A stretch of 64,000 nt of DNA from Pseudidiomarina planktonica (lineage in GTDB: Bacteria > Pseudomonadota > Gammaproteobacteria > Enterobacterales > Alteromonadaceae), in NCBI RefSeq assembly GCF_900177775.1, contig NZ_FXWH01000001.1, positions 1,674,001 to 1,738,000 of the forward strand, in the 5' to 3' direction. Shown here one piece after another: positions 28,700 to 38,771 of this stretch; the stretch's first letter is position 1; every line of letters begins with the position of its first letter. Below the pieces are notes generated by a model, which made no database searches, was not told the origin of the DNA, and was given only the letters and a program-made list of their open reading frames with translations. The position numbers were made by a program, and so were the translations under genes.

Positions 28700-28725
28700 A
28701 AAAATACCTCCGACCTATGCCGGAG
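28700..28725 (-). terminator. Probable terminator between ffh and rpsP
   Basis: A 7-bp stem including one G-U pair (28708-28714 with 28719-28725) with a 4-nt loop is followed on the minus strand by GTATTTTTATTT. It sits about 70 nt after the ffh stop and before the rpsP leader, and so would separate the two transcripts. Confidence 0.6.
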
Positions 28726-28793
28726 AGCGCGCTAATTCTACGTATTTTTCACGTAAATGCAAGCTTTGTAAGGCTTGCACCAATTATTTCCTA

Positions 28794-30179
28794 CTAGCGT
28801 TTGGGAAACATTCCTGGTGGCAATTTACCACCCATACCGCCACCCATTCCGCCCATGGCTCGCATCATTTTTGCCATGCCACCACCTTTCATCTTCTTCA
28901 TCATTTTTTGCATTTGCAAAAACTGTTTCAGAAGCTTGTTCACGTCTTGCACCTGAGTACCTGACCCAGCGGCAATACGACGCTTACGCGAACCCTTAAT
29001 CAAATCTGGAAACTGGCGCTCACGCGGAGTCATGGAGTTAATGATAGCTTCCATGCGTAACGTGGTGCGGTCATCCATTTGACCTTTCACCTGCTCTTTC
29101 ATGTTACCCATGCCCGGCAGCTTATCCATTAAGCCCATCATACCGCCCATATCACGCATCTGGGCTAATTGGTCACGAAAGTCAGCAAGATCAAACTTGC
29201 CTTCTTTCATGACTTTACGAGCCACTTTCTCGGCTTTTTCTTTATCGACTTTCTGTTCCAGATCGTCAATCAGTGACAGCACGTCACCCATTCCCAGAAT
29301 GCGTGAGGCGACTCGCTCCGGATGAAACGGCTCCAGTGCGTCGTTCTTTTCACCCACACCCAGGAATTTAATCGGTTGGCCGGTAATGTGGCGAATTGAT
29401 AACGCCGCACCACCACGCGCATCACCATCGGTCTTGGTCAGAATCACACCGGTTAATGGCAGTGCCTCACTAAAGGCTTTGGCCGTATTGGCGGCGTCCT
29501 GACCAGTCATGGCGTCTACCACAAACAGCGTTTCGACCGGATTAATAGCTTCGTGTAGAGCTTTGATTTCGGCCATCATGGCCTCATCAATTGCTTGTCG
29601 ACCAGCGGTATCCACTAGTACAACATCAATAAACTTCTTTTTCGCATGAGCAATGGCGGCGTTCGCAATCGCCACTGGCTTTTCGTCGGTGCTGGATGGA
29701 AAGAATTCAACCTCAACTTCCGCAGCCAAGGTTTCCAACTGCTTAATAGCCGCTGGACGATACACGTCAGCACTTACTACCAGCACTTTCTTTTTATGCT
29801 TTTCGCGCAGATGCCGCGCTAATTTACCAACGCTGGTGGTTTTACCCGCACCTTGCAAACCCGCCATCAGAATAACTGCAGGCGGCTGCACGTTCAGCTT
29901 TAGCGGCTGATTGGCTTCACCCATGGCCGCTTCAAGTTCGCTTTGCACTATTTTTATAAACACTTGCCCAGGTGTCAGGCTTTTATTTACCTCGGCACCA
30001 AGCGCACGCTCTTTCACCCGCGCCATAAACGTCTTCACTACCGGCAAGGCAACATCGGCCTCCAGTAATGCCATACGCACTTCACGCAAAGTGTCTTTAA
30101 TATTGTCTTCAGTTAAGCGACCGCGACCACCAATGGCCTTTAACGATTGCGATAAACGTTCTGATAAATTCTCAAACAT
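28794..30179 (-). CDS. ffh: Signal recognition particle protein Ffh
   Basis: 461 residues; the GTPase of the SRP that targets nascent membrane proteins with 4.5S RNA and FtsY. An N-domain (~1-85) is followed by the G-domain with 'GLQGAGKTTSVGKLA', 'DTAGRQ', 'TKTDGDARGGAAL', then the Met-rich M-domain (~300-461) with 'GSRKRRIAAGSGTQVQDVN' and a Gly/Met C-terminus. I start at ATG 30179 (MFENLSERLSQSLK), the family N-terminus; eight codons further upstream are unsupported. Confidence 0.97.
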   Translation of the reverse strand: MFENLSERLSQSLKAIGGRGRLTEDNIKDTLREVRMALLEADVALPVVKTFMARVKERALGAEVNKSLTPGQVFIKIVQSELEAAMGEANQPLKLNVQPPAVILMAGLQGAGKTTSVGKLARHLREKHKKKVLVVSADVYRPAAIKQLETLAAEVEVEFFPSSTDEKPVAIANAAIAHAKKKFIDVVLVDTAGRQAIDEAMMAEIKALHEAINPVETLFVVDAMTGQDAANTAKAFSEALPLTGVILTKTDGDARGGAALSIRHITGQPIKFLGVGEKNDALEPFHPERVASRILGMGDVLSLIDDLEQKVDKEKAEKVARKVMKEGKFDLADFRDQLAQMRDMGGMMGLMDKLPGMGNMKEQVKGQMDDRTTLRMEAIINSMTPRERQFPDLIKGSRKRRIAAGSGTQVQDVNKLLKQFLQMQKMMKKMKGGGMAKMMRAMGGMGGGMGGKLPPGMFPKR

Positions 30180-30359
30180 GAAAAAACCCGTTCGTTTTGC
30201 CAATACCTACAGTTTTGGAAAACCAAAAATGCGTTTGAATAATGCCTATTAGTGTACCTTAGTTCGCGCAAAGTTTCGCAATAGTATTGGGTTTCGCTGC
30301 GCCACGCCTTATACTAAATCCACTTATCTATACTGATGTCGTGTCAAGGAACGCACACC

Positions 30360-31166
30360 ATGTTAATGACGCTGCTGATTGTAACGCTTGTGCTGTATCT
30401 TGCCAGTGCCTGGATGTTTTTGCGCCAGGTAGCGCAAACCCCTGAAACACTGGTCGCGAGCGGCTTTTTAAAACGCTTCGGCTTGCCATTGCTGGCGGTA
30501 CTAGCGCATGGCACCATGATTTTTTTCCAGCTTGAACGCGACCACTTTGACCATTTAAACATGGCCAGCTCGCTCAGCATTGTCGCCTGGCTACTGGCAG
30601 CCCTAACGCTGTTGCGTGGCAAATCGGCCGGCATGTTGCTACGCCCGGTGATTTATTTGTTTTCGGCTTTTACTGTGCTACTGATGATATTAGCACCAGT
30701 TGACTGGGGCGCGACCTTGTCGCCACAACGCGGCTTAGTTATCCATATTGTGCTGTCGCTACTGGCTTATGGTGTACTGCTACTTGCCACTTTATACGCC
30801 ATTCAATTGCTTTATCTTACCAAAATACTGAAGCAACGCCGCGCTGGGGTGTTGTCACATTATTTACCACCACTGATGAGTGTTGAGCATTATTTCTTCC
30901 GCCTGGTAAGTGCCGGTACCATTTTGCTGGCCATAGCTATACTCACCGGCTTTGTGTTTTTAGATAACATGTTTGCTCAGGGCCAGGCGCACAAAACTAT
31001 ATTAAGCCTAATAGCTCTGGCTATTTACGCTGTGATTGTGATTTTGCATAAAGTTCGTGGGGTTCGTGGTCGCGTTATTGTGATTAGTAGCGTTGTTGCG
31101 AGCGCAATTTTAACGCTTGGATATTTCGGTAGTCGTTTTGTGAAAGACGTACTGCTTTCTGTCTAG
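30360..31166 (+). CDS. ypjD: Inner-membrane protein YpjD (CcsA/HemX-like)
   Basis: 268 residues with about eight membrane helices, of the cytochrome c assembly (CcmC/CcsA/HemX) superfamily. Conserved features include 'LAHGTMIFFQ' and 'VIHIVLSLLAYGVLLLATLY'. In E. coli the gene next to ffh (ypjD/corE) is followed by corB and was linked to cobalt/magnesium resistance; the same order is kept here. Start ATG 30360 is 9 nt after AAGGAA; the open frame continues 8 codons upstream. Molecular function is not certain. Confidence 0.88.
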   Translation: MLMTLLIVTLVLYLASAWMFLRQVAQTPETLVASGFLKRFGLPLLAVLAHGTMIFFQLERDHFDHLNMASSLSIVAWLLAALTLLRGKSAGMLLRPVIYLFSAFTVLLMILAPVDWGATLSPQRGLVIHIVLSLLAYGVLLLATLYAIQLLYLTKILKQRRAGVLSHYLPPLMSVEHYFFRLVSAGTILLAIAILTGFVFLDNMFAQGQAHKTILSLIALAIYAVIVILHKVRGVRGRVIVISSVVASAILTLGYFGSRFVKDVLLSV

Positions 31167-31263
31167 GCACTTATGCTCACAACCGAATAGGTCGAATAAG
31201 GCTTGACTTGTTGGCCTATGGCTTTACATTGTGGGCTCTGTATTTAATAAAGGTATTGAATTT

Positions 31264-32562
31264 TTGGACGACATATCCACCAGTACGCTGCTCATTACCC
31301 TAGCCGTACTCTTGCTCATGTCTGCATACTTCTCAGGCTCTGAAACCGGCATGATGTCGATAAACCGCTATCGGCTGCGTCATCTGGTACAGCAAAATAA
31401 CTCGGGCGCTAAACGCGTTCAGTTCCTACTGGATCGTCCGGATCGATTAATCGGGCTTATCCTTATCGGTAATAATCTGGTTAATATCGCCGCATCATCT
31501 ATTGCCACTATTATCTGTTTACGGTGGTTTGGTGACGCCGGCCTATTGGTTGCTACGTTCGGCTTAACCCTGATCATTCTGATTTTTTCGGAAGTTACGC
31601 CCAAAACCATTGCCGCTTTGCACCCGGAATCGGTTGCCTTTCCAAGTTCGCTAATACTCAAGCCAATGCTTACAGTGATGTATCCGTTGGTGTACGCCGT
31701 GAACTTTATTACCAATGGTTTTATGCGCATACTCGGTGTGAATCCGCACCGGGTTGATGGTACTTATGCCCTCAGCTCAGAAGAGTTACGTACCGTGGTA
31801 AACGAAGCCAATTCGATGATCCCCTCGCGTCACCAGGATATGTTGCTAAGCATTCTGGATCTGGAAAAAGTGACCGTGGAAGACGTGATGATTCCACGTA
31901 ACGACATTTTTGGCATTGATATTCAGGACGACTGGAAGAACATCGTCAAACAACTGGGCCAAGGCCAGCACACCCGCATTCTTCTTTACCGCAGTGATAT
32001 TGATGATGCCGTGGGCTTTTTACATGCCCGCGATATCATGCGTCTGATGAGTAAGAACCAGTTCGAGGCTGACAAATCTACGTTAGTTCGCGCCGCTCGT
32101 GATATTTACTTTATTCCTGAAGGCACGCCGCTAAACGTGCAACTTTTGAAATTCCAGCATAATAAAGAACGTATTGGTCTGGTCGTTGACGAATACGGCG
32201 ACATTCAGGGCTTGGTTACGCTGGAAGATATTCTGGAAGAGATTGTGGGTGACTTCACGACATCAATGGCGCCAACGCCAAGTGATAGTGTGAAACCTCA
32301 ACCCGACGGCTCTTTTCTGGTTGACGGCACCGCCAACTTACGCGAGCTAAATAAAGAAATGAACTGGGAATTACCACTAGATGGGCCGAAAACAGTGAGC
32401 GGCCTTATTATTGAGTTGCTCGGTGATATTCCACAAGCTCAGTTAAGCTTGCGGGTAGCAGGTTATCCGGTAGAAGTTATTGAAACCAGCGATAACCTGG
32501 TTAAAACCGTTCGCTTTATGCCAGAATTTTATCGTCCGGAAATAACCGAACAAGAAGACTAG
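31264..32562 (+). CDS. corB: CNNM/CorB-type membrane protein with CBS pair
   Basis: 432 residues. An N-terminal CNNM (DUF21) membrane domain (~8-180) contains 'AYFSGSETGMMSINRYRLRH' and 'IFSEVTPKTIAAL'. Two CBS domains (~195-325) include 'VEDVMIPRNDIFGID' and 'VVDEYGDIQGLVTLEDILEE'. The C-terminal CorC-associated domain follows. The family is linked to Mg2+/Co2+ transport. I prefer TTG 31264 (LDDISTSTLL aligns with the E. coli YfjD start, AAAGG 10 nt upstream); GTG 31231 would add 11 residues and has no ribosome site. Confidence 0.88.
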   Translation: MDDISTSTLLITLAVLLLMSAYFSGSETGMMSINRYRLRHLVQQNNSGAKRVQFLLDRPDRLIGLILIGNNLVNIAASSIATIICLRWFGDAGLLVATFGLTLIILIFSEVTPKTIAALHPESVAFPSSLILKPMLTVMYPLVYAVNFITNGFMRILGVNPHRVDGTYALSSEELRTVVNEANSMIPSRHQDMLLSILDLEKVTVEDVMIPRNDIFGIDIQDDWKNIVKQLGQGQHTRILLYRSDIDDAVGFLHARDIMRLMSKNQFEADKSTLVRAARDIYFIPEGTPLNVQLLKFQHNKERIGLVVDEYGDIQGLVTLEDILEEIVGDFTTSMAPTPSDSVKPQPDGSFLVDGTANLRELNKEMNWELPLDGPKTVSGLIIELLGDIPQAQLSLRVAGYPVEVIETSDNLVKTVRFMPEFYRPEITEQED

Positions 32563-32581
32563 ACACTATTAGCAGCGTGGC

Positions 32582-33226
32582 TTAACCAAAGAACAACCGC
32601 CACAGCCAGCCTTTCTGTAAATCTTCCTCACACGAACGCAACTGCGCGCCATAAGTACTGGCGCGTTGTTTTACAATGCGGGACACTTTTACCAACCAGG
32701 GTTTTTGCAAGTAGCTTTTGCGCTGATATCCACCCCAACCTTCGTGGTAATTTAAGTACTGACCGTAAGCGTCCCACTTAGAAACACCATTAATGCTGTG
32801 AGTTTTATAAATAAACCAGCCCATGAAATCAATCGCATCGGCAAAGTCAGTACGACTGGCCCAACTGTTACCAGTTTCACGTTTGTAGTCGTCCCAGGTG
32901 CCGGTTTTGGCTTGTGAATAACCGTAGGCACTACTCACCCGCCCCCAGGGAATAAATCCAAGCAGGTAGTCACGTGGTGGTAGCGCGTCATGCTTAAATG
33001 AGCTTTCCTGATACATCATGGCCATCGGCACCTGAATAGGAGCACCCCAGCGTTCCCGGGCGTCTTCGGCAGCATCATACCAATCGCGGTTTTCATAGAA
33101 GATTTCGCAAATATCATCAGGCTCTGAGGGTGGTGGTGTTGCACAGCCCGCTAACGACAAAGCCAATACGGTCACGGCCAACATGGCTTTTGGTTTAGTG
33201 ATACAGCTTTGTCTTCCCTGCTTCAT
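32582..33226 (-). CDS. Lytic transglycosylase-like lipoprotein
   Basis: 214 residues. A lipobox LAGC makes C28 the lipidation site. The SLT-like domain has the expected catalytic Glu in 'MAMMYQESSFKHDA', then 'SSAYGYSQAKTGTWDDYKRE' and 'YLNYHEGWGGYQRKSY'. It would cleave peptidoglycan from the outer-membrane or periplasmic side. GAGGA precedes the ATG. It lies 10 nt downstream of gshA on the same strand. The exact class within the SLT superfamily is not certain. Confidence 0.87.
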   Translation of the reverse strand: MKQGRQSCITKPKAMLAVTVLALSLAGCATPPPSEPDDICEIFYENRDWYDAAEDARERWGAPIQVPMAMMYQESSFKHDALPPRDYLLGFIPWGRVSSAYGYSQAKTGTWDDYKRETGNSWASRTDFADAIDFMGWFIYKTHSINGVSKWDAYGQYLNYHEGWGGYQRKSYLQKPWLVKVSRIVKQRASTYGAQLRSCEEDLQKGWLWRLFFG

Positions 33227-33236
33227 GCAATCGTCC

Positions 33237-34850
33237 TCAGGATTCTACTGCACAATCATTTTTGGCTTGTTTGGCCTGCTCAAAGTAAGTTGTTAGAAAC
33301 TCATCAAAACTAGTGCCCTGGTCAGCGCTTTCACGTTCATTAAGCTCTTGCAATGATTGCTCGGCCCATTGCTTAAACTGCGCTTCGGTATACTCTTCCA
33401 GCGGTTGCTGCAAGAATTCATCCCGATATTTTTGCGCCAGCGACATACCAAAGACACCGTTATCAATGCCTTGTTCACGCAGCAACTGTAAAATTTGTCC
33501 CGACAAAGTAAGTTCAGGATTCAATACCATTTGATAAAGCTCAGTTACTGTCTGCTGATAATCATTCGAATCACCACCAGCTTGATCCATTATTTTTGCA
33601 ATATCATGAAAGTCTGCAAAAAGTTCTTCCAGCCAATCTGCCAGCAAGCGTTCGTGCCCATTCTGCTGTAGCGTCAGACGTGGATTCCGACCATCCATTA
33701 CCACCCGATTGAAGTTTTTATCCGCAACTAATTGCTGTGCTTCATCCATGGTTGGGCTGGGTTGTAACAAGCAGTAAAACAGCATTAAATCCAGCATTCG
33801 TATTTGTTGCTCGGTAATTCCCACCGGGCTGAATGGATTCACATCCAATGCTCGAACTTCAATATATTCCACCCCAGCACGTTCAAGTGCCTGGGTTGGT
33901 GTTTCACCAGCTTCGGCAACACGCTTCGGCCGAATAGTGGCGTAAAATTCATTTTCGATTTGCAGCACTGAGTCATTCAGCTGGCGATAATCGTCGCCAA
34001 CTTTCACACCGATTTGTGAAAACCGGGTGGATTTTTTGGAAATCGCACGCCGCAGCCCTTGCACGTAGTCACAAACTGAGTTGTAGGTAATACCTAAATC
34101 AGCTTGTTCTTTATTGGTATAACCAAGATCACTCATGCGCAGTGACGTGCCGTACTGACGGTATAAAGTACCTTTTCCCAGTTGGCTGAAATCCATTTCC
34201 GTATCGGTATGTTTTAAAAATGACTTACAAATAGCGGGAGACGCACCGAACAGGTACGGAATCAACCAACTAATACGCTTATAGTTGCGAATTAAACCGA
34301 AATACTGTTCCGAGCGAAATTCCTGATCATCTGCGCGGCCATAACTTGCAGCGAGATCTGACCAAATACCATCAGGAACTGAGAAGTTAAAATGTACGCC
34401 GGAAATAATCTGCATGGCGCCGCCGTAACGGAATGTCAGGCCACGCCGGTACAGATTTTTCATGCGACCACTGTGCGACTTACCATACTGAGCAATGAGA
34501 ATGTCTTTTTCATCGCCAACGTAACACGGCATACTGAGCGGCCAGATAAGCTCTTCACCAAGAGCTCGATAGGTAACCCGATGAATATCCGCCAGTTGTG
34601 CCAGTGTTTGCTTCACACTTCGGGCAACCGGGGTAATAAACTCGAGTAAGCTCTCGGCATAGTCAGTAGTAATGTGGGGATGGGTTAAGGTAGCGCCCAG
34701 AGCCTGCGGATGTAACTGCGGCGACAAACGCCCGTCAGCGGTAATACGTAATCCCTCGCGCTCAATTCCGCGTTTCAACGCAGCTAAATCACTGCGATTG
34801 GCCGAATTAGAGAGCACCTTAAGCAGACTATTAAAGGTCGGTACTGACAT
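33237..34850 (-). CDS. gshA: Glutamate-cysteine ligase
   Basis: 537 residues; first step of glutathione synthesis. Gammaproteobacterial type-1 features are present: 'GIEREGLRI' near the N-terminus, 'LTHPHITTDYAESLLEFITP', 'MQIISGVHFNFSVPD' and 'VEYIEVRALDVNPFSPVGI'. Length is slightly above E. coli (518). It is followed after 10 nt by the transglycosylase lipoprotein and is divergent from the hybrid kinase. The start MSVPTFNSLLKVL fits relatives. Confidence 0.96.
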   Translation of the reverse strand: MSVPTFNSLLKVLSNSANRSDLAALKRGIEREGLRITADGRLSPQLHPQALGATLTHPHITTDYAESLLEFITPVARSVKQTLAQLADIHRVTYRALGEELIWPLSMPCYVGDEKDILIAQYGKSHSGRMKNLYRRGLTFRYGGAMQIISGVHFNFSVPDGIWSDLAASYGRADDQEFRSEQYFGLIRNYKRISWLIPYLFGASPAICKSFLKHTDTEMDFSQLGKGTLYRQYGTSLRMSDLGYTNKEQADLGITYNSVCDYVQGLRRAISKKSTRFSQIGVKVGDDYRQLNDSVLQIENEFYATIRPKRVAEAGETPTQALERAGVEYIEVRALDVNPFSPVGITEQQIRMLDLMLFYCLLQPSPTMDEAQQLVADKNFNRVVMDGRNPRLTLQQNGHERLLADWLEELFADFHDIAKIMDQAGGDSNDYQQTVTELYQMVLNPELTLSGQILQLLREQGIDNGVFGMSLAQKYRDEFLQQPLEEYTEAQFKQWAEQSLQELNERESADQGTSFDEFLTTYFEQAKQAKNDCAVES

Positions 34851-35022
34851 TGTATTCCTTCAGATAATTTCGCCTCAGGCGAACCACTAGCATAGCGCAA
34901 GCTTACCTTATTATTTGTTCGAACGTCCATGCGAAGTTATCACTAAAAAGGTATAGGTTACTTGGCGCTGGTTCGTTCGCATGGCATCATGAGTGCTTAT
35001 CATCGCTGTCGCATAGGGAATT

Positions 35023-37656
35023 ATGAAGCGCTCAATTTCATTTTGGCAAGGCATTCAGCTGAGCTTTGTTCTTTTACAAGCTCTGTGTCTGGTGCTGTTC
35101 TTCATTTTACCCGACAACCTTAGCTTCTTGCCTCTGCTTATTGCCGTTTCTGTCAGCCTTATTACAGCTGTATTGTTGTGGTTGCGCAGTCGTCAGGACA
35201 ATCTCCAGCTTGAACTGGAAGCACCCATTATTTCAGCAACCACGTTGCAACTGTTGCAGCATATGTTAAATGATCTGCCCACACGGGTTTACTGGCGCGA
35301 CAACCAGTTGCAACTACTAGGTAGTAACCGGGCCTTCAAAAGTGACTTTGACATTCCCGAACAAACCCAGCAAGCATTTAGTGATGATTCCGTTCCCCTG
35401 CTGGCCGCGAATGACGAGCTGCTTACACGTGACAAAGCCACACTAGAACAACAACAAGCCTCCTGTAATCAACAGGTTCGCCTCGAATTAGGTACCGAAG
35501 AGCATTGGATAGAGCATTCCAGTGTGCCCTTATTTGATAACGACGGCCGCCTCATTGGCATACTGGGTAGTTACTACGACGTATCCAAAATTAAGGCCGT
35601 AGCGGCGGAAATGGAAACGGCAAAAGAGGCCGCCGAACGGGCCAACGAATCAAAAAGTGAATTTCTGGCCAACATGAGCCATGAAATACGCACACCTATT
35701 AACGCCATAGTGGGCATGGCAAATTTATGCCTAAAAACTCAGTTGAGTGAAAAGCAAAAGCGTTATTTAAAAGTCATAGATTCGTCCTCGCAAGCGCTGC
35801 TGGGTGTTATTAACGACATTCTTGATTTCTCCAAAATTGAAGCTGGCAAACTCACGATAGAAACCATCCCCTTCGATTTAGAAGACGTACTGGGCACTTT
35901 GGCCGACATGTTTGCCTACCGCGCGTACGACAAAGACCTCGAGTTTATTATTAATCTCCCGGCTAATATTCCAACGCTGCTGGTGGGTGACCCACTGCGC
36001 TTAAATCAAGTGCTGGTAAACCTGGTGAGCAACGCCATTAAATTTACCGAAGACGGCGAAATAAACGTAGCGGTAACCCTGTTGGATCGTCAGGAACACA
36101 AAGTCTGGTTACGTATTTCAGTCACCGATACCGGTATAGGTATGGACGAAGAGCAGCGCGCTAATCTGTTTAAAGCATTTACTCAGGCCGACTCTTCAAC
36201 CACCCGAAAATACGGCGGCACTGGCCTCGGACTAGCTATTTCCCGGCGCATTATTCACCTGATGCCAGACGGCGATATTGGTGTGATTAGTGCCGAAGGT
36301 CATGGCTCTACGTTTTACATAGAGCTAACCTTACCCGTTCAACAGGGCCAGGATGCCTCGCACCATCAAACCTTGCTCAAGAAGCTGCAACACACCCGGA
36401 TTCTGGCCATCGACGACAACTTAAGTACCCGGGAAATGTTGTACGAGTTGCTGCGCTCTTACAATATGGACGTAAAAGTATGCCGAACCGCTGAACAGGC
36501 GCTCGACATTCTTGAAGCCTCGCAAAACAGCGAAACGCCGTTTGATATTGCGTTGGTAGATTGGCGTTTGCCGGGCATGAATGGGCTTGAGTTTTGCGAA
36601 GTGGTGCAACAGAAATTCTCTGATTCGGCTCGACCCCAGTTAATTCTGGCTACTGGTTACTACGCCGAAGAGCTAGCCGAACGGGCTTTGCAGGTTGGTG
36701 CGCGTGACTTTATTACTAAGCCTTATACCGCAGCGGCGTTGGCGCGCGTACTTACCTCGGTACTCAGCGGCGTAAAAAATGCAGAACGCGTTACCGAAGC
36801 TCGCCCGCAAGTTCCCGAGCAAATTCAGCATGCCCCTATTCTGGTAGTAGAAGACAACGAAATTAATCAGCACGTAGCACGTGAAATACTGCAAAGCCAC
36901 GGCTTCCAAATTGATATCGCCGAGAATGGTCTTGAAGCGGTTGAGAAGGTGCAACAGCATAACTACGCTGCGGTATTGATGGATATTCAAATGCCGGTCA
37001 TGGACGGCTATCAGGCCACGCAAAACATCAGAACCTTTTACTCACCGCAGCAGTTACCCATTATCGCGATGACCGCTAACGCTATGAGCGGCGATGCGGA
37101 GCGTTCATTGGCCGCCGGTATGCAAGGCCACATTCCTAAGCCGATTGATGAAGAACAACTGCTCAGCACCTTGCTCAAGTGGTGTGTGCCGGGACCTTAC
37201 CAACCGAACTCCAAAGCCAAACCAGCGCCAACTGCAGCAGTGTCGGAAAAGGCTACGAAGAAATATCCGCAAATAAAAGGCATCGACTTTGCCAGTGCGA
37301 TGGCGCGCCTGCAGCATAACTTGCCGCTTTATATGCGGCTAATTGATCAATTAGTGGAAGAGTATCAACGCAGTGCGTCAAAAATTGCTGACTTCATTTC
37401 ACGTGGGCAACAAGACAGCGCCCGCCGTTATTTTCATTCCTTAAAAGGCGCAGCCGGAAACTTGGGGTTAGATACCTTGCAGAATCATGCAGCGCAGTTA
37501 GAAACTTTTATGGCTGCCGGAGAGATTGATAAGGTTGCGGATAAAATATCCAGAGTGGATGCGCTGCTGGAACAAGCCCAGCAGGCAGCTTCCGACTTAC
37601 AACTTATGCAGCAGCGCATAGATGCTGCCGGCGACTCATCAACCCACCAGGGCTAA
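35023..37656 (+). CDS. Hybrid sensor histidine kinase (BarA-type architecture)
   Basis: 877 residues. Two membrane helices (about 10-30 and 33-52) are followed by a PAS-like domain (~70-190). HisKA has the phospho-His in '[20 protein letters not shown]', and HATPase has '[15 protein letters not shown]', 'DTGIGMD' and '[12 protein letters not shown]'. Receiver 1 (~455-570) has '[12 protein letters not shown]', receiver 2 (~600-720) has '[13 protein letters not shown]', and the C-terminal HPt (~760-850) has its His in '[14 protein letters not shown]'. With two receivers it differs from E. coli BarA, which has one. No response regulator is adjacent. The 3' end overlaps oadB by 18 nt on the other strand. 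Confidence 0.9.
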   Translation: MKRSISFWQGIQLSFVLLQALCLVLFFILPDNLSFLPLLIAVSVSLITAVLLWLRSRQDNLQLELEAPIISATTLQLLQHMLNDLPTRVYWRDNQLQLLGSNRAFKSDFDIPEQTQQAFSDDSVPLLAANDELLTRDKATLEQQQASCNQQVRLELGTEEHWIEHSSVPLFDNDGRLIGILGSYYDVSKIKAVAAEMETAKEAAERANESKSEFLANMSHEIRTPINAIVGMANLCLKTQLSEKQKRYLKVIDSSSQALLGVINDILDFSKIEAGKLTIETIPFDLEDVLGTLADMFAYRAYDKDLEFIINLPANIPTLLVGDPLRLNQVLVNLVSNAIKFTEDGEINVAVTLLDRQEHKVWLRISVTDTGIGMDEEQRANLFKAFTQADSSTTRKYGGTGLGLAISRRIIHLMPDGDIGVISAEGHGSTFYIELTLPVQQGQDASHHQTLLKKLQHTRILAIDDNLSTREMLYELLRSYNMDVKVCRTAEQALDILEASQNSETPFDIALVDWRLPGMNGLEFCEVVQQKFSDSARPQLILATGYYAEELAERALQVGARDFITKPYTAAALARVLTSVLSGVKNAERVTEARPQVPEQIQHAPILVVEDNEINQHVAREILQSHGFQIDIAENGLEAVEKVQQHNYAAVLMDIQMPVMDGYQATQNIRTFYSPQQLPIIAMTANAMSGDAERSLAAGMQGHIPKPIDEEQLLSTLLKWCVPGPYQPNSKAKPAPTAAVSEKATKKYPQIKGIDFASAMARLQHNLPLYMRLIDQLVEEYQRSASKIADFISRGQQDSARRYFHSLKGAAGNLGLDTLQNHAAQLETFMAAGEIDKVADKISRVDALLEQAQQAASDLQLMQQRIDAAGDSSTHQG

Positions 37657-38769
37657 GAGTACGCCTGCAGCAACGGCTGAACCTAATACGCCCGCTACAT
37701 TTGGCCCCATAGCGTGCATCAGCAGGAAGTTTTGCGGATTAGCTTCCAATCCCACTTTATTCACTACCCGGGCAGCCATAGGCACTGCGGATACGCCCGC
37801 CGCGCCAATAAGCGGATTAATTGGCGTGCTACTAAAGCGAGCCAGCAACTTCGCCATGAGTACACCCGCTGCGGTACCAATACTGAAGGCAACAGCACCC
37901 AGCACCAAAATACCAAGCGTTTCCAGAGCTAAAAACTCATGCGCGGACAGCTTCGAGCCAACCGCTAGTCCTAAGAATATAGTAACTATGTTAATCAGTT
38001 CGTTTTGCGCCGTTTTACTTAAACGATCCACCACACCGGCTTCACGCATTAAGTTACCCAAACAGAACATCCCCACCAGCGGCGTGGCTGTTGGCAAAAA
38101 TAGCAGCGTTAAAAACAGGGCTGCCAGGGGAAAGATAATTTTCTCGCGACGGGCCACCGGACGCAATTGTTCCATTTTTATAGCCCGTTCTTCCTTCGTC
38201 GTCAGCGCTTTCATAATAGGTGGCTGAATAATAGGCACTAACGCCATATAGGAATAGGCTGCTACGGCAATAGGACCAAGTAGCTCAGGGGCCAGAATTG
38301 ACGTAAGAAATATGGCTGTGGGGCCATCTGCACCACCGATAATGGCAATGGCTGAGGCCTGTTGTAGCGTAAAATCAAAGCCCGGAACATAGTTCAGTAA
38401 TACCGCACCAAATAAGGTGGCGAAAATACCAAACTGAGCGGCCGCCCCTAACAACAATGTGCGAGGGTTGGCTAATAACGGACCAAAATCGGTCATCGCG
38501 CCTACGCCCATGAAGATCAGCAGCGGAAATACGCCGGTGCTAATACCTACTTCATAAATGTAATACAGTAGGCCGCCCGGATCGTTAAAGCCGGCCATAG
38601 GAATATTCGCTAAAATACAACCGAAGCCAATAGGCAGTAGTAATAAGGGCTCAAACTTTTTCTTGATAGCCAGAAAAAGTAACAGCGCACCCACTAACAT
38701 CATCACGGCTTGGCCTATGGTGAAAGCATACAGTGCGGTACTTTCCCACAAGGTTTGTAACGCTTCCAT
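37639..38769 (-). CDS. oadB: Oxaloacetate decarboxylase sodium pump, beta subunit
   Basis: 376 residues, a polytopic membrane protein that couples decarboxylation of carboxybiotin to Na+ export. Many hydrophobic helices are seen, with conserved '[13 protein letters not shown]' (Asp of the Na+ site), '[20 protein letters not shown]' and '[19 protein letters not shown]'. Last gene of oadGAB, 2 nt after oadA. A primary sodium pump suits a marine or halophilic host. Overlaps the convergent kinase gene by 18 nt. Confidence 0.95.
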   Translation of the reverse strand: MEALQTLWESTALYAFTIGQAVMMLVGALLLFLAIKKKFEPLLLLPIGFGCILANIPMAGFNDPGGLLYYIYEVGISTGVFPLLIFMGVGAMTDFGPLLANPRTLLLGAAAQFGIFATLFGAVLLNYVPGFDFTLQQASAIAIIGGADGPTAIFLTSILAPELLGPIAVAAYSYMALVPIIQPPIMKALTTKEERAIKMEQLRPVARREKIIFPLAALFLTLLFLPTATPLVGMFCLGNLMREAGVVDRLSKTAQNELINIVTIFLGLAVGSKLSAHEFLALETLGILVLGAVAFSIGTAAGVLMAKLLARFSSTPINPLIGAAGVSAVPMAARVVNKVGLEANPQNFLLMHAMGPNVAGVLGSAVAAGVLLALVG

Positions 38770-38771
38770 TA

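Noticed and set aside
28740-28790. Second hairpin after ffh (TGCAAGC/GCTTGCA)
   Set aside because: 7-bp stem with a large loop and no U-tract; the hairpin at 28700-28725 is a better terminator.
34869-34883. TTCGCC-TCA-GGCGAA palindrome before gshA
   Set aside because: Only 6-bp arms in the leader, no U-tract and no known operator; expected by chance at this scale.
37622-38227. 201-codon open frame antisense to oadB
   Set aside because: oadB is unmistakable on the other strand; the antisense frame is a composition shadow rich in Ser/Ala/Thr.
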